Position numbers and translations under genes: made by a program. Under the pieces are notes generated by a model. It had not been told where the DNA came from. It saw only the letters and a list, made by a program, of their open reading frames with translations, and made no database searches. DNA of 64,000 bases. Origin: Actinomyces radicidentis (GTDB taxonomy: Bacteria > Actinomycetota > Actinomycetes > Actinomycetales > Actinomycetaceae). Where the stretch lies: contig NZ_CP014228.1 in assembly GCF_001553565.1 (NCBI RefSeq), positions 1,488,001 to 1,552,000 of the forward strand, read 5' to 3'. Positions 11,558-20,423 of the stretch are shown one piece after another; position 1 is the stretch's first letter, and every line of letters begins with the position of its first letter.

Positions 11558-11563
11558 TACCGT
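11558..11563 (+). promoter_or_regulatory. -10 box for leaderless SCP2-protein mRNA
   Basis: TACCGT ends seven bases before the ATG at 11571. Confidence 0.45.
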
Positions 11564-11570
11564 GTCCGGC

Positions 11571-12008
11571 ATGCCAGCACGCCGACGCATCGAGACCGCC
11601 GCGGGCGTCCACGCCCTGCGCCAGTGGGCCGAGACCCAGGACGTCGGCGCCCCCTCCGACGCCTCCGGTGAGGCGGGCGAGGGCGCGGTCGAGCGCGGGA
11701 GCGCGCCGACCTCCCTGGACCGTCGCACACTCGCGACCGCCGTCCGCTTCACCCTCGAGGAGCTCACCGCCTGCGCGCCCGGCCGTGCCGTCGAGGTCCG
11801 GGTCCCGCCGCACGGCGTCACCCAGGCCGTCTCGGGCACCGTCCACCGCCGCGGGACCCCGCCGAGCGTCGTCGAGACCGACGCCGCCACCTGGCTGGCC
11901 CTCGCCACCGGCCGCCTCGGCTGGGCCGAGGCGCTCGGCTCCGGCGCCCTCCACGCCTCCGGTGAGCGCTGCGACCTCTCGCCCTACCTCCCGCTCGTGC
12001 GCGCCTGA
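11571..12008 (+). CDS. sterol carrier (SCP2) family protein
   Basis: A 145-residue member of the actinobacterial sterol-carrier family, recognised by the MPARRRIETAAGV N-terminus and the C-terminal VETDAATWLALATGRLGWAE segment, which matches SCP2-type lipid-binding proteins. The ligand and role are unknown; such genes are often near purine genes in actinobacteria, but here purF-purM are 11 kb away. The ATG at 11571 fits the family's start and has TACCGT seven bases upstream, so the mRNA is probably leaderless. A GTG at 11562 would add three residues. It is monocistronic; no clear terminator was found between its stop and the FruR operator region. Confidence 0.75.
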   Translation: MPARRRIETAAGVHALRQWAETQDVGAPSDASGEAGEGAVERGSAPTSLDRRTLATAVRFTLEELTACAPGRAVEVRVPPHGVTQAVSGTVHRRGTPPSVVETDAATWLALATGRLGWAEALGSGALHASGERCDLSPYLPLVRA

Positions 12009-12048
12009 GCCCCGGTTCCGGACGTCCTCGGGTCGCCATCACGCACTG

Positions 12049-12150
12049 CATGTCCGTTCGGGCATCTATGACGCCCGAACGGCATCTGAATTGCCCCAAC
12101 CTCTTCCGTCCGGGCGAGATCGGGCCTACTCTGGTGACCGAACGGACATG
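12049..12150 (+). promoter_or_regulatory. fruR-fruK-fruA promoter with FruR-type operators
   Basis: CATGTCCGTTCGG (12049-12061) and its exact reverse complement CCGAACGGACATG (12138-12150) flank the promoter. A third site, GCCCGAACGG (12073-12082), pairs with CCGTTCGGGC (12054-12063). TACTCT (12126-12131) is the likely -10, with TTCCGT 17 bases before it as -35. The last operator covers the expected transcription start. This is the arrangement of an autoregulated DeoR-type repressor with DNA looping; binding by the adjacent FruR is inferred. Confidence 0.7.
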
Positions 12151-12197
12151 AGGGTGGTGTGACGGACGCACCACCGCAGCACCGGTGAGGAGGCCGC

Positions 12198-12968
12198 GTG
12201 AACGCCCAGCAACGCCAACGAGCCATCGTCGCCGCCGTCGAGCGCGACGGCCGCGCCGCCGTCACCGAGCTCGCCCGCCACCACGGCGTCACCGTCGAGA
12301 CCATCCGCCGCGACCTCGCCGCCCTCGACCGCGCCGGCGCCCTGCGCAAGGTCCACGGCGGCGCCGTCCCCGCCCCCGCCCTCGCCACCCCGGAGACCGG
12401 CGTCATCGAGCGCGAGGCCTCCCGCTCCGCCGCCAAGGACCGCATCGCCGCCCGCGCCGTCGCCGCCCTCGACCTGCGACCCGGCGCCACGCTCCTCCTC
12501 GACGCCGGCACCACCACCGGCGCCCTCGCCCGCCGCCTCCCCGAGGGCCTCGGCCTCACCGTCATCACCGACTCCGTCCTCATCGCCGCCGGCCTCGCCG
12601 CCCGCACGGACCTCACCGTCCGCGTCCTGGGCGGCGTCGTCCGCGGCATCACCCAGGCAGCCGTCGGCCCCGAGGCCCTCAGCCTCCTCACCCTTCTGCG
12701 CGTGGACCTCGCCGTCCTGGGCACCAACGGCCTCACCGCCGAGCACGGCCTGTCGACACCCGACCCGGAGGAGGCGGCCGTCAAGACCGCCATGGTCCGC
12801 GCCGCCCGCCGCGTCCTCCTCCTCGCCGACGCCACCAAGATCGGTCAGGAGCACCTCGTCTCCTTCGCCGACACCGACGACGTCGACCTGCTCGTCACCG
12901 ACGCCGCCCTCCCAGTCCCCCTCGCCAACCACCTGACCGACACCGGAACCGAGGTCCTCGTCGCATGA
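12198..12968 (+). CDS. fruR: DeoR-family transcriptional repressor of fructose genes
   Basis: A 256-residue DeoR/GlpR-type regulator. The N-terminal winged helix-turn-helix includes AVTELARHHGVTVETIRRDL (20-40), followed by the family linker RKVHGGAVP. The C-terminal effector domain contains DAGTTTGALARRL, where the phosphate of a sugar phosphate binds; by family, fructose 1-phosphate or 1,6-bisphosphate is the likely inducer. The GTG at 12198 is preceded by GGTGAGGAGG. The gene overlaps fruK by ATGA, and fruA follows, so the three form one operon. Inverted repeats upstream are probable autoregulatory operators. Other DeoR roles are possible by sequence alone, but the context makes FruR the best call. 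Confidence 0.88.
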   Translation: MNAQQRQRAIVAAVERDGRAAVTELARHHGVTVETIRRDLAALDRAGALRKVHGGAVPAPALATPETGVIEREASRSAAKDRIAARAVAALDLRPGATLLLDAGTTTGALARRLPEGLGLTVITDSVLIAAGLAARTDLTVRVLGGVVRGITQAAVGPEALSLLTLLRVDLAVLGTNGLTAEHGLSTPDPEEAAVKTAMVRAARRVLLLADATKIGQEHLVSFADTDDVDLLVTDAALPVPLANHLTDTGTEVLVA

Positions 12969-13978
12969 TCCTCACGCTCACCCCCAACCCCTCGCTCGAC
13001 CGCACCGTCACGCTGCCGGGCGCCCTCGTCCGCGGCGGCGTCAACCGCCTCAGCGGCGTCACCGTCGAGCCCGGCGGCAAGGGCGTCAACGTCGCACGCG
13101 TCCTCACCTCCGCGGGCGAGGCCGCCACCGCCGTCCTCCCCGCCGCCGAGCACGACCCCCTCGTCCGAGCCCTCGAGGCGGTCAACGCCGAGCGGCTCAC
13201 CGTCCTGCCCGTCGCCGTGGCCGGGGCCGCCCGCATCAACACGGCCGTCACCGAGCCCGATGGCACCACCACCAAGCTCAACGAGCCGGGCGCCGGGCTC
13301 AGCGAGGCCGAGGTCGCCGCCGTCGAGGACGCCCTCGTCGAGGCGGCCGCGGCGGCCATCGCCGGCAGCACCGACCCCGCCCACCACGACTGGGCCGTCC
13401 TGTCCGGCTCCCTCCCGCCGGGCGCCCCCGCCGACTGGTACGTCCGCCTCGTCACCCGCCTGCGCGCCGCCGTCCCCGGCCTGCGCCTCGCCGTCGACAC
13501 CTCCGACGCGCCCCTCGCGTCCCTCGCCGCCCACCTGCCCGACGCCGCCCCCGACCTCATCAAGCCCAACGGCGAGGAGCTCGGCCAGCTCGCCGGCCTG
13601 CCCGCTGAGCGCGCCATGGCCCTCGAGGACGGCGCGGTGCGAGGCGAGCTCGGGCCCGTCGTCGAGGCGGCCCGCGTCCTCGTCGACCTCGGCATCGGCG
13701 CTGTCATGGCGACCCTCGGCCCCGCCGGAGCCGTCCTCGTCACCCGCGACGGCGCCTGGCACGCCACCGCGCCCGACGTCCCCGTCATCTCGACCGTCGG
13801 CGCGGGGGACTCCTCCGTCGCCGGCTACGTCCTCGCCGACGTCCGCGGCGGCGACGAGGAGAACCGCCTCGCCACCGCCATGGCCTACGGCTCCGCCGCC
13901 GCCGGCCTGCCCGGCACCACCCTGCCCACCACGGAGGACCTGCCCGCGCAGGCCTCCGTCGTCACCCGGCTCGCCTGA
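12965..13978 (+). CDS. fruK: 1-phosphofructokinase
   Basis: Phosphorylates fructose 1-phosphate, made by the PTS, to fructose 1,6-bisphosphate. The 337-residue PfkB-family protein shows GGKGVNVAR (38-46), the family's substrate-side signature, and TVGAGDSSVAGY near residue 280 with the catalytic aspartate (GAGD). The ATG overlaps the fruR stop (ATGA), implying translational coupling. It is 75 bp upstream of fruA. A tagatose-6-phosphate kinase is the main alternative within the family, but the neighbouring fructose PTS supports FruK. Confidence 0.95.
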   Translation: MILTLTPNPSLDRTVTLPGALVRGGVNRLSGVTVEPGGKGVNVARVLTSAGEAATAVLPAAEHDPLVRALEAVNAERLTVLPVAVAGAARINTAVTEPDGTTTKLNEPGAGLSEAEVAAVEDALVEAAAAAIAGSTDPAHHDWAVLSGSLPPGAPADWYVRLVTRLRAAVPGLRLAVDTSDAPLASLAAHLPDAAPDLIKPNGEELGQLAGLPAERAMALEDGAVRGELGPVVEAARVLVDLGIGAVMATLGPAGAVLVTRDGAWHATAPDVPVISTVGAGDSSVAGYVLADVRGGDEENRLATAMAYGSAAAGLPGTTLPTTEDLPAQASVVTRLA

Positions 13979-14053
13979 GCCCCCGCCGCCCCAGCGGCGG
14001 TCCTCCCCGAACCAGCAACGACGCACACCCCCACCGGACCGCAAGGAAGCACC

Positions 14054-16183
14054 ATGTCCACACCAGCTGCGGCGAGCACGCCGCTCATCATCCCCGAGCT
14101 CGTCCGCCTCGACGCCGAGCCCGGCGTCGACAAGAAGGACGTCATCGAGTACCTCGCGCAGGTCGTCGCCGACGCCGGACGCGCCGACACCCCCGAGGGC
14201 CTCGCCAGCGACGCCCTCGCCCGCGAGGAGACCTCCCCGACCGGCATCCCCGGCGGCATCGCCATCCCGCACTGCCGCAGCCCCCACGTCCTGGAGGCCT
14301 CCCTCGGCTTCGCCCGACTCTCCCGGCCCGTCAGCTTCGGGGCGGCCGACGAGCGGGACGCCGACCTCGTCTTCATGATCGCCGCGCCCTCGGGCGCCGA
14401 CGACCTCCACCTCCAGCTCCTCGCCAAGCTCGCTCGCGGCCTCATGCGCAGCGACTTCACCGACGCCCTGCGCCAGGCGGACAGCGCCGAGGAGGTGGTC
14501 CGCCTCGTCACGAGCCAGGTCCAGCCCGAGCTCCTCGACGACGGCGACACCGCCGACACCGCACCCGCCGCCGCGGCCGGCTCCGTTGCCGCCCCTGCCG
14601 CCGCGGCGACCACCGCCGCTCCGAGCGGCTCGGCCGGCAGTGACCGCCTCATCGTCGCCGTCACCTCCTGCCCCACTGGCATCGCCCACACCTTCATGGC
14701 CGCCGAGGCCCTCGAGCAGGCCGGCAAGGAGCGCGGCGTCGAGGTCCACGCCGAGGGCCAGGGCTCCGGGCGGATCGACTGGCTCGACCCCGCCCTCATC
14801 GAGCGCGCCGACGCCGTCATCTTCGCCCACGACCTTCCCGTCAAGGACCGCTACCGCTTCGCCGGGAAGAAGATCGTCGACGTCGGCGTCAAGGCCGCCG
14901 TCAACGACGCCGGCTCCCTCGTCGACCGCGCCCTCGCCCTCGTCGACGACCCGAGCGCCCCCACCGTCCAGGCCGCCGCGGGCGCCTCCGAGGACGAGTC
15001 GGAGAAGAAGGACGAGCACTGGGCCCGCAGGCTCCAGCGCGCCGTCATGACCGGTGTCTCCTACATGATCCCCTTCGTCGCCGCGGGCGGCCTCCTCATC
15101 GCCCTCGGCTTCCTCTTCGGCGGCTACGACATCACCAAGACCGCCTCCACGATGGTCGTCGGGGACAGCGCCAACGGCGTCGCCGCCGCCTCCCTCTGGC
15201 ACCTGCCGGACCTGTCCGACGCCGCCTACGCCGCGCCCAACGCCCTGCTGCACTCCTCCTTCTGCGCCTACCTCGGCGCCGTCCTCTACCTGCTCGGCTC
15301 CACCGGCATGGGCCTGCTCGTCCCGGCGCTCGCCGGCTACGTCGCCTTCGGGCTCGCCGGCCGGCCCGGCATCGCCCCCGGATTCATCATGGGCCTCGTG
15401 AGCGTCGCCGTCGGCGCCGGCTTCATCGGCGGCCTCATCGGCGGCATCCTCGCCGGCTACCTCGCCGCCTGGCTCGCCGGGCTCAACGCCCCCAGGTGGC
15501 TGCGCGGCCTCATGCCCGTCGTCATCATCCCGCTCGTCACGACCCTCGTCGTCGGCGCCCTCATGTACATGTTCCTCGGCAAGCCGCTCGCCGCCCTCAT
15601 GGACGGCCTCAACAACGGCCTGACCTCTATGGCGGACAACGGTGCCGGGGTCCTCCTCGGCATCGTCCTCGGCCTCATGATGTGCTTCGACCTCGGCGGC
15701 CCCGTCAACAAGGCGGCCTACCTCTTCGCCACCGCCGGCCTCGCCTCCGCGACCACCGCCTCCTACGAGATCATGGCCGCCGGCATGGTCCCGCCGCTCG
15801 CCCTCGCGCTCGCCACGACGCTGCGCCCGGAGCTCTTCACCGCGGCGGAGAAGGAGAACGGGCGCGCCTCCTGGCTGCTCGGCGCCTCCTTCATCTCCGA
15901 GGGCGCCATCCCCTTCGCGGCCGCGGACCCGGCCCGCATCATCCCGCCCGCCATGGTCGGCGGCGCCGTCACCGGTGCCCTCACGATGGCGATGCACGTG
16001 GGCTCCCGCGCCCCGCACGGCGGCATCTTCGTCCTCTTCGCGATCGACGGGAAGCTCTGGTTCGTCCTCGCGATCGTCATCGGCGCGCTCATCTCCTGCG
16101 CCCTCACCCTGCTCCTCAAGCGGATCGGCGCGAGCAGGAAGGCGGCCTCCGCCGCCGAGGCGCCCGCCGTCGCCGCCGCCTGA
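14054..16183 (+). CDS. fruA: PTS fructose transporter EIIABC
   Basis: Imports fructose and phosphorylates it to fructose 1-phosphate with phosphate from HPr. The 709-residue fusion has the order IIA-IIB-IIC. IIA (about 10-160) has its phosphorylated histidine in AIPHCRS (His73). An Ala/Thr-rich linker (about 168-196) leads to IIB (about 198-295) with the active cysteine in TSCPTGIAHT (Cys206). IIC (about 330-690) is a hydrophobic permease with the conserved DLGGPVNKAAY segment. AAGGAAG precedes the ATG. Regulation is presumably by the operators ahead of fruR. PTS EI and HPr are not in this window. Confidence 0.96.
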   Translation: MSTPAAASTPLIIPELVRLDAEPGVDKKDVIEYLAQVVADAGRADTPEGLASDALAREETSPTGIPGGIAIPHCRSPHVLEASLGFARLSRPVSFGAADERDADLVFMIAAPSGADDLHLQLLAKLARGLMRSDFTDALRQADSAEEVVRLVTSQVQPELLDDGDTADTAPAAAAGSVAAPAAAATTAAPSGSAGSDRLIVAVTSCPTGIAHTFMAAEALEQAGKERGVEVHAEGQGSGRIDWLDPALIERADAVIFAHDLPVKDRYRFAGKKIVDVGVKAAVNDAGSLVDRALALVDDPSAPTVQAAAGASEDESEKKDEHWARRLQRAVMTGVSYMIPFVAAGGLLIALGFLFGGYDITKTASTMVVGDSANGVAAASLWHLPDLSDAAYAAPNALLHSSFCAYLGAVLYLLGSTGMGLLVPALAGYVAFGLAGRPGIAPGFIMGLVSVAVGAGFIGGLIGGILAGYLAAWLAGLNAPRWLRGLMPVVIIPLVTTLVVGALMYMFLGKPLAALMDGLNNGLTSMADNGAGVLLGIVLGLMMCFDLGGPVNKAAYLFATAGLASATTASYEIMAAGMVPPLALALATTLRPELFTAAEKENGRASWLLGASFISEGAIPFAAADPARIIPPAMVGGAVTGALTMAMHVGSRAPHGGIFVLFAIDGKLWFVLAIVIGALISCALTLLLKRIGASRKAASAAEAPAVAAA

Positions 16184-16230
16184 GCGGGAGCGCTCCGCCC
16201 ACCCACTCTCGTGGCCTGAGCGCCGTCACC

Positions 16231-16272
16231 GCCGTCGGGCGGGTCCCGGACCACCGGGGCCCGCCCGACGGC
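16231..16272 (+). terminator. 19-bp hairpin after fruA
   Basis: Arms 16231-16249 and 16254-16272 pair with one mismatch around a four-base loop, ending the fru operon. Confidence 0.8.
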
Positions 16273-16323
16273 GCGCTCCAGCGGGCCCGTACCCTCCTGC
16301 CCGCGGGCGCGGGACCACCCGGG

Positions 16324-16329
16324 TAGGTT
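16324..16329 (+). promoter_or_regulatory. -10 box for leaderless RNB ribonuclease mRNA
   Basis: TAGGTT ends six bases before the ATG at 16336, with no Shine-Dalgarno between. Confidence 0.5.
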
Positions 16330-16335
16330 CGTGGC

Positions 16336-18039
16336 ATGGCACGCACGCGTCTCACCACGTACACCGCCCCGCCCGCTGACGTCCTCGCCGCCCTCGACGC
16401 GCTGCGCGCCGACGCGGACGTCCCCGCCGAGTTCCCGCCCGAGGCCCTCGCCGAGGCGGAGGACGCCGCGCGCGCCTGGGAGGCCGGCGGACCCGAGCGC
16501 TACCTCGCGAGCGGCCACGGCGACGGGATCCCGGTGCGCGACGCCCGCGACCTCGCCCTCGTCACGATCGACCCGCCGGGCTCCATGGACCTCGACCAGG
16601 CGGTCCTCCTCGAGCGCCTCGCCCCGACCGACGGCGCCGCCGCCGCGCAGCCCGAGGGGGCCGGGACCGGTGCGACCGGCGCGGAGGGCGCGGTCGTCCC
16701 CACGGCCGTCGCGTGCGGCAGCGCCTCCGGGCCCGCCGCCTACCGCGTCACCTACGCCATCGCCGACCTCGCCGCCTTCGTCACCCCGGGCGGCGCCCTC
16801 GACGTCGAGCTCTCCCGCCGAGGCGAGACCGTCTACGCCCCCGACCGCGCCACTCCTCTCCACCCCGAGGTCCTCTCCCACGGCGCCGCCTCCCTCCTGC
16901 CCGACCAGGACCGCCCCAGCTGCCTGTGGACGATCGAGCTCGACGCCACGGGGCGCGTCCTGGCCGCCGGGGTCGAGCGCGCCCTCGTCCGCTCCCGCGC
17001 CCGCCTCACCTACGCCCAGGTCCAGGAGGCCCTCGACGCCGGCGCGGGCGCTCAGGAGGGAGCCGCCGGCCCTCTTCCCGGGGCAGTTCCCGTCGTCCTG
17101 CCCGAGCTCCTCCGCGAGATCGGGACGCTGCGGGAGGAGCGCGAGGTCGCCCGCGGAGGCGTCTCCCTCGAGAGCCCCGAGCAGGAGATCGAGCCGACCG
17201 GCGAGACCGGGCCCGACGGCGCCCCCGCCGGCTACCGCCTCGTCTTCCGCGCCGCCCTGCCGGTCGAGCAGTGGAACGCCCAGGTCTCCCTGCTCACCGG
17301 GATCTGCGCCGCCCGGACCATGGTCGCCGCCGGTATCGGGATCCTGCGCACCATGCCGCCCGCCGGAGCCAAGGACTACGCCCGCCTGCGCAGGGTCGCC
17401 CGGGCCCTGCACGTCGAGTGGCCCGACGCGATGGGCTACCCCGAGCTCGTCCGCACCCTCGACCCGGCGCTGCCCACCCACGCGGCCTTCATCGACCAGG
17501 CCCTCAGCCTCTTCCGCGGCGCCGGCTACCTCGCCTTCGGCGTCGGCGGCGTCCCCGTCCCCGTCGACGACGACGAGGCCGATACATCCGAGGCCGTGCA
17601 CTCGGCCATCGCCTCCCGCTACGCGCACGTGACCGCGCCGCTGCGCCGCCTCGTCGACCGCTACGGCGAGGAGGTGTGCGTCGCCGCCTGCGCCGGTGCG
17701 CCGGTCCCGGAGTGGGCGCGCGCCGCCCTGCCGGGGCTGCCCGGGGTCATGGCGAGCACCGGGCAGCGGGCCCGCGCGGTCGGCCGTGGCGCCGTCGCCG
17801 CCCTGGAGGCGCTCGTCCTGCGCGGCCACGAGGGCGAGGACTTCGAGGGCGTCATCACCTCCGCCAAGGAGGGCAGGGACGGGGCGCCCCGGCGCGGCGA
17901 GGTCATGATCGCGGAGCCCGCCGTCGTCGGCACCGTCACGGCGCGGGCCGACGAGTTGCGCGTGGGGGAGCGGGTCCGGGTGCGTCTCGAGGCCGTCGAC
18001 GTCGCCGAGGGCCGCATCGACTTCGTCCTGCCCGCCTGA
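16336..18039 (+). CDS. RNB-domain (RNase II family) ribonuclease
   Basis: A 567-residue protein of the actinobacterial RNB family, predicted to degrade RNA 3' to 5' using magnesium. The active-site block reads TIDPPGSMDLDQAV (about 77-90), whose aspartates (79, 84, 86) correspond to the metal-binding acids of RNase II. The protein lacks obvious N-terminal cold-shock domains and has only a short basic C-terminal region after the catalytic domain, as is usual for this shorter subfamily. Insertions rich in Ala/Gly (about 98-120) interrupt the catalytic core. The mRNA is probably leaderless. It is a single-gene unit between the fru operon and the acid-sugar operon, with no functional link to either. 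Confidence 0.85.
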   Translation: MARTRLTTYTAPPADVLAALDALRADADVPAEFPPEALAEAEDAARAWEAGGPERYLASGHGDGIPVRDARDLALVTIDPPGSMDLDQAVLLERLAPTDGAAAAQPEGAGTGATGAEGAVVPTAVACGSASGPAAYRVTYAIADLAAFVTPGGALDVELSRRGETVYAPDRATPLHPEVLSHGAASLLPDQDRPSCLWTIELDATGRVLAAGVERALVRSRARLTYAQVQEALDAGAGAQEGAAGPLPGAVPVVLPELLREIGTLREEREVARGGVSLESPEQEIEPTGETGPDGAPAGYRLVFRAALPVEQWNAQVSLLTGICAARTMVAAGIGILRTMPPAGAKDYARLRRVARALHVEWPDAMGYPELVRTLDPALPTHAAFIDQALSLFRGAGYLAFGVGGVPVPVDDDEADTSEAVHSAIASRYAHVTAPLRRLVDRYGEEVCVAACAGAPVPEWARAALPGLPGVMASTGQRARAVGRGAVAALEALVLRGHEGEDFEGVITSAKEGRDGAPRRGEVMIAEPAVVGTVTARADELRVGERVRVRLEAVDVAEGRIDFVLPA

Positions 18040-18116
18040 GCCACGGGGTCGGCGGGGCCCTCAGGCCACCGGGCGCGCCGGGCTCCCCGGCAACCGCCTC
18101 GCAGCACCCCCTTGCC

Positions 18117-18162
18117 TCGTGTGAGGCGGAGCACTACCCTGACACAAGTCATCAGAGGACTT
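18117..18162 (+). promoter_or_regulatory. promoter and operator of the acid-sugar operon
   Basis: TTGCCT and TACCCT, separated by 17 bases, form a sigma-70-type promoter ending near 18140. Immediately after is AAGTCATCAGAGGACTT (18146-18162), an inverted repeat (AAGTC/GACTT) that fits a GntR operator over the start of transcription. A related AAGACATCAGAGC lies at 18877-18889, before the kinase gene. Binding by the adjacent regulator is inferred. Confidence 0.6.
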
Positions 18163-18176
18163 CTCAAGGGGGAGTG

Positions 18177-18860
18177 GTGAGCCGGGTCGAGGAGGTCGTC
18201 CAGTCCGTCCTGGACCGCGTCGTCGCGGGGGAGTACCCCGCCGGCGCCGCGCTGCCGCCCGAGGCCGTCCTTGCCGAGGACCTCGACGTCTCCCGCCTCA
18301 CCGTCCGCGAGGCCGTCAAGGTCCTCGAGGCCCGCGGCATCCTCCGCGCGCGGCAGGGCTCGGGCACCTACGTCGTGCCCTCCGGGAGCTGGACCGACCT
18401 CGCCGGCCTCGTCGGCCTCGCCCGCGTCGACGGCGACGAGCGCGAGCTGGTCCTCAGCCTCCTCGAGGTGCGTCGCATGCTCGAGGTCGGCTCCTCCGGG
18501 CTCGCCGCCGCGCGCCGCACCGACGCGGACCTCGCCGCGCTCGAGGACTCCGTCGAGCGGCTGCGCCGCGCCGACGCGGATGACGACGTCGAGGCGGCGG
18601 CCGAGGCCGACATGACCTTCCACGAGGTCATCATCCGGGCCGCGGGCAACCCCTTCATCGTGGCCACCTACGCCCCGCTGCGCGACGAGCTCGTCCGCGC
18701 CCGTCGCCGCACCAGCGCCTTCCGCGAGGTGCGCGAGCACGCCCTCGTCCAGCACGGGCGGATCCTCTTCGCCCTGCGAACCGGCTCCCCCGACGCCACG
18801 AAGGCGGCCATGCGCGCCCACATGGAGCAGACGAGCAACGACGTCCTCGCCTACTGGTAG
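18177..18860 (+). CDS. FadR-subfamily GntR regulator
   Basis: A 227-residue repressor-type regulator: an N-terminal winged helix (about 1-70; LTVREAVKVLEARGILRARQ) and an all-helical FCD ligand domain (about 90-220) with the conserved metal/acid-ligand histidine region FHEVIIRAAGN. FadR-type regulators with FCD domains often sense sugar acids, which agrees with the downstream genes. Tandem GTG codons at 18174 and 18177 are possible starts; 18177 gives the better distance from AAGGGGGA. The gene is followed 62 bp later by the kinase, with a second CATCAGAG element in between. Confidence 0.88.
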   Translation: MSRVEEVVQSVLDRVVAGEYPAGAALPPEAVLAEDLDVSRLTVREAVKVLEARGILRARQGSGTYVVPSGSWTDLAGLVGLARVDGDERELVLSLLEVRRMLEVGSSGLAAARRTDADLAALEDSVERLRRADADDDVEAAAEADMTFHEVIIRAAGNPFIVATYAPLRDELVRARRRTSAFREVREHALVQHGRILFALRTGSPDATKAAMRAHMEQTSNDVLAYW

Positions 18861-18922
18861 AGCGCACGCCGCTCCCAAGACATCAGAGCAATAGTCCGTC
18901 GAAATCGCAAAGGAGCGGCATC

Positions 18923-20347
18923 ATGATCACCCTCGCCGAGCTCACGCACGGGATCCCCGACGGGCCCCGGGTCCCCACGCAGGAGGTGGCGGCGGGCCTC
19001 GACCGCGCCCTCATCGTCCTCGACGACGACCCCACCGGCACCCAGTCCGTCGCCGACCTCCCCGTCGTCACCGGCTGGACGGTAGAGGACCTCGAGTGGG
19101 CCCTCGGCACCGGCGCCCCCGCCGTCTACGTCATGACCAACTCGCGCTCCCTCGAGCCCGACGACGCCCGCCGCGTCAACACCGAGGTCGTCACCAACGC
19201 CCTCGAGGCCTCCCGGCGCACCGGCCGGACCGTCGCCTTCGTCTCCCGCTCCGACTCCACGCTGCGCGGCCACTACCCGCTCGAGCCCGACACCATCTCC
19301 GACCTCATGGAGACCCAGGGACGGGCCGTCGACGGCTACGTCCTCTCACCCGCCTTCGCCGACGCCGGCCGCGTCACCGTCCACGGCGTCCACTACGCCG
19401 GCAACGACACCACCGGCTACGTCCCCGTCGGGGAGACCGAGTTCGCGCGCGACGAGACCTTCGGATACCGGGCCTCCGCCCTCGCCGAGTGGGTCGAGGA
19501 GAAGACCGCCGGCGCCGTGCCCGCCTCCTCCGTCATCACCATCGACCTCACGACCCTGCGCACCGACGAGGACGCCGTCGTCGGGCTCCTCCGCTCTGCC
19601 CACGACCGCACCCCCGTCGCCGTCGACTGCGTCGAGGAGAACGACCTGCTCCTCCTCGCCCGCGCGCTCCAGCGGGCCGAGGCCCTCGGCTCCACCTTCG
19701 TCTACCGCGTCGGCCCGCCCTTCGTCCGCGCCCGCATCGGTCAGGCCCCCCACGCTCCGCTCACCGCCGCCGAGTCCCAGCCCGGCGCCGCCGCACCGGA
19801 CTCCGACGCCGTCGGCGGCCTCGTCGTCGTCGGCTCGCACGTCGGCCTCACCGGCCGGCAGGTGGACGCCCTGCGCGGGGCCACCGCCACCCCCGAGATC
19901 GAGCTCGACGTGCCCACCGTGCTCGACCCCGAGCGCCGCGACGCCCACGTCGCCGACGTCGCCACCCGCGCCGCCGACGCCCTCCTCACGGGCAACGTCG
20001 TCATCCGCCGCGGCGGCGCCTTCGTCGCAGGCAAGGACGCCGACGAGTCCCTCGACTTCGCCCGCCGCGTCTCGGCCGCCGTCGTCGAGACCGTCCAGCG
20101 CGTCGTCGCCGCCCGCTGCCCCCGCTTCGTCATCGCCAAGGGCGGCATCACCTCCTCCGACGTCGCCAGCCGCGGCCTCGGCATGAGCCGCGCCGCCGTC
20201 CGCGGTCCCATGCTGCCCGGCATCGTGTCGCTGTGGGAGCCGCAGGACGGCCCCGCCGCCGGGGTCCCCTACATCGTCTTCGCCGGCAACGTCGGCGGCG
20301 ACTCCTCGCTCGCCGAGGTGGTCCTCAAGCTCAACGAGACCGCCTGA
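18923..20347 (+). CDS. four-carbon acid-sugar kinase (DUF1537 family)
   Basis: A 474-residue OtnK/DtnK-type kinase that phosphorylates a four-carbon sugar acid such as 3-oxo-tetronate or threonate. The N-terminal sugar-acid domain begins with VLDDDPTGTQS (32-42), and the C-terminal nucleotide-binding domain has AKGGITSSDVASRG near 410. Known relatives act with a dehydrogenase, a permease and either an aldolase (OtnC) or a PdxA-like dehydrogenase. Here the dehydrogenase and permease follow, but neither terminal enzyme is in the window. AAAGGAG precedes the ATG. The exact substrate is open. Confidence 0.88.
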   Translation: MITLAELTHGIPDGPRVPTQEVAAGLDRALIVLDDDPTGTQSVADLPVVTGWTVEDLEWALGTGAPAVYVMTNSRSLEPDDARRVNTEVVTNALEASRRTGRTVAFVSRSDSTLRGHYPLEPDTISDLMETQGRAVDGYVLSPAFADAGRVTVHGVHYAGNDTTGYVPVGETEFARDETFGYRASALAEWVEEKTAGAVPASSVITIDLTTLRTDEDAVVGLLRSAHDRTPVAVDCVEENDLLLLARALQRAEALGSTFVYRVGPPFVRARIGQAPHAPLTAAESQPGAAAPDSDAVGGLVVVGSHVGLTGRQVDALRGATATPEIELDVPTVLDPERRDAHVADVATRAADALLTGNVVIRRGGAFVAGKDADESLDFARRVSAAVVETVQRVVAARCPRFVIAKGGITSSDVASRGLGMSRAAVRGPMLPGIVSLWEPQDGPAAGVPYIVFAGNVGGDSSLAEVVLKLNETA

Positions 20348-20423
20348 CCCCTCCGGCGACGACGCCGGGTGTCGCCGCCGGCCCCTCCTCGTCCCCCGCT
20401 CCCACCGATCAAAGGAGATCACC

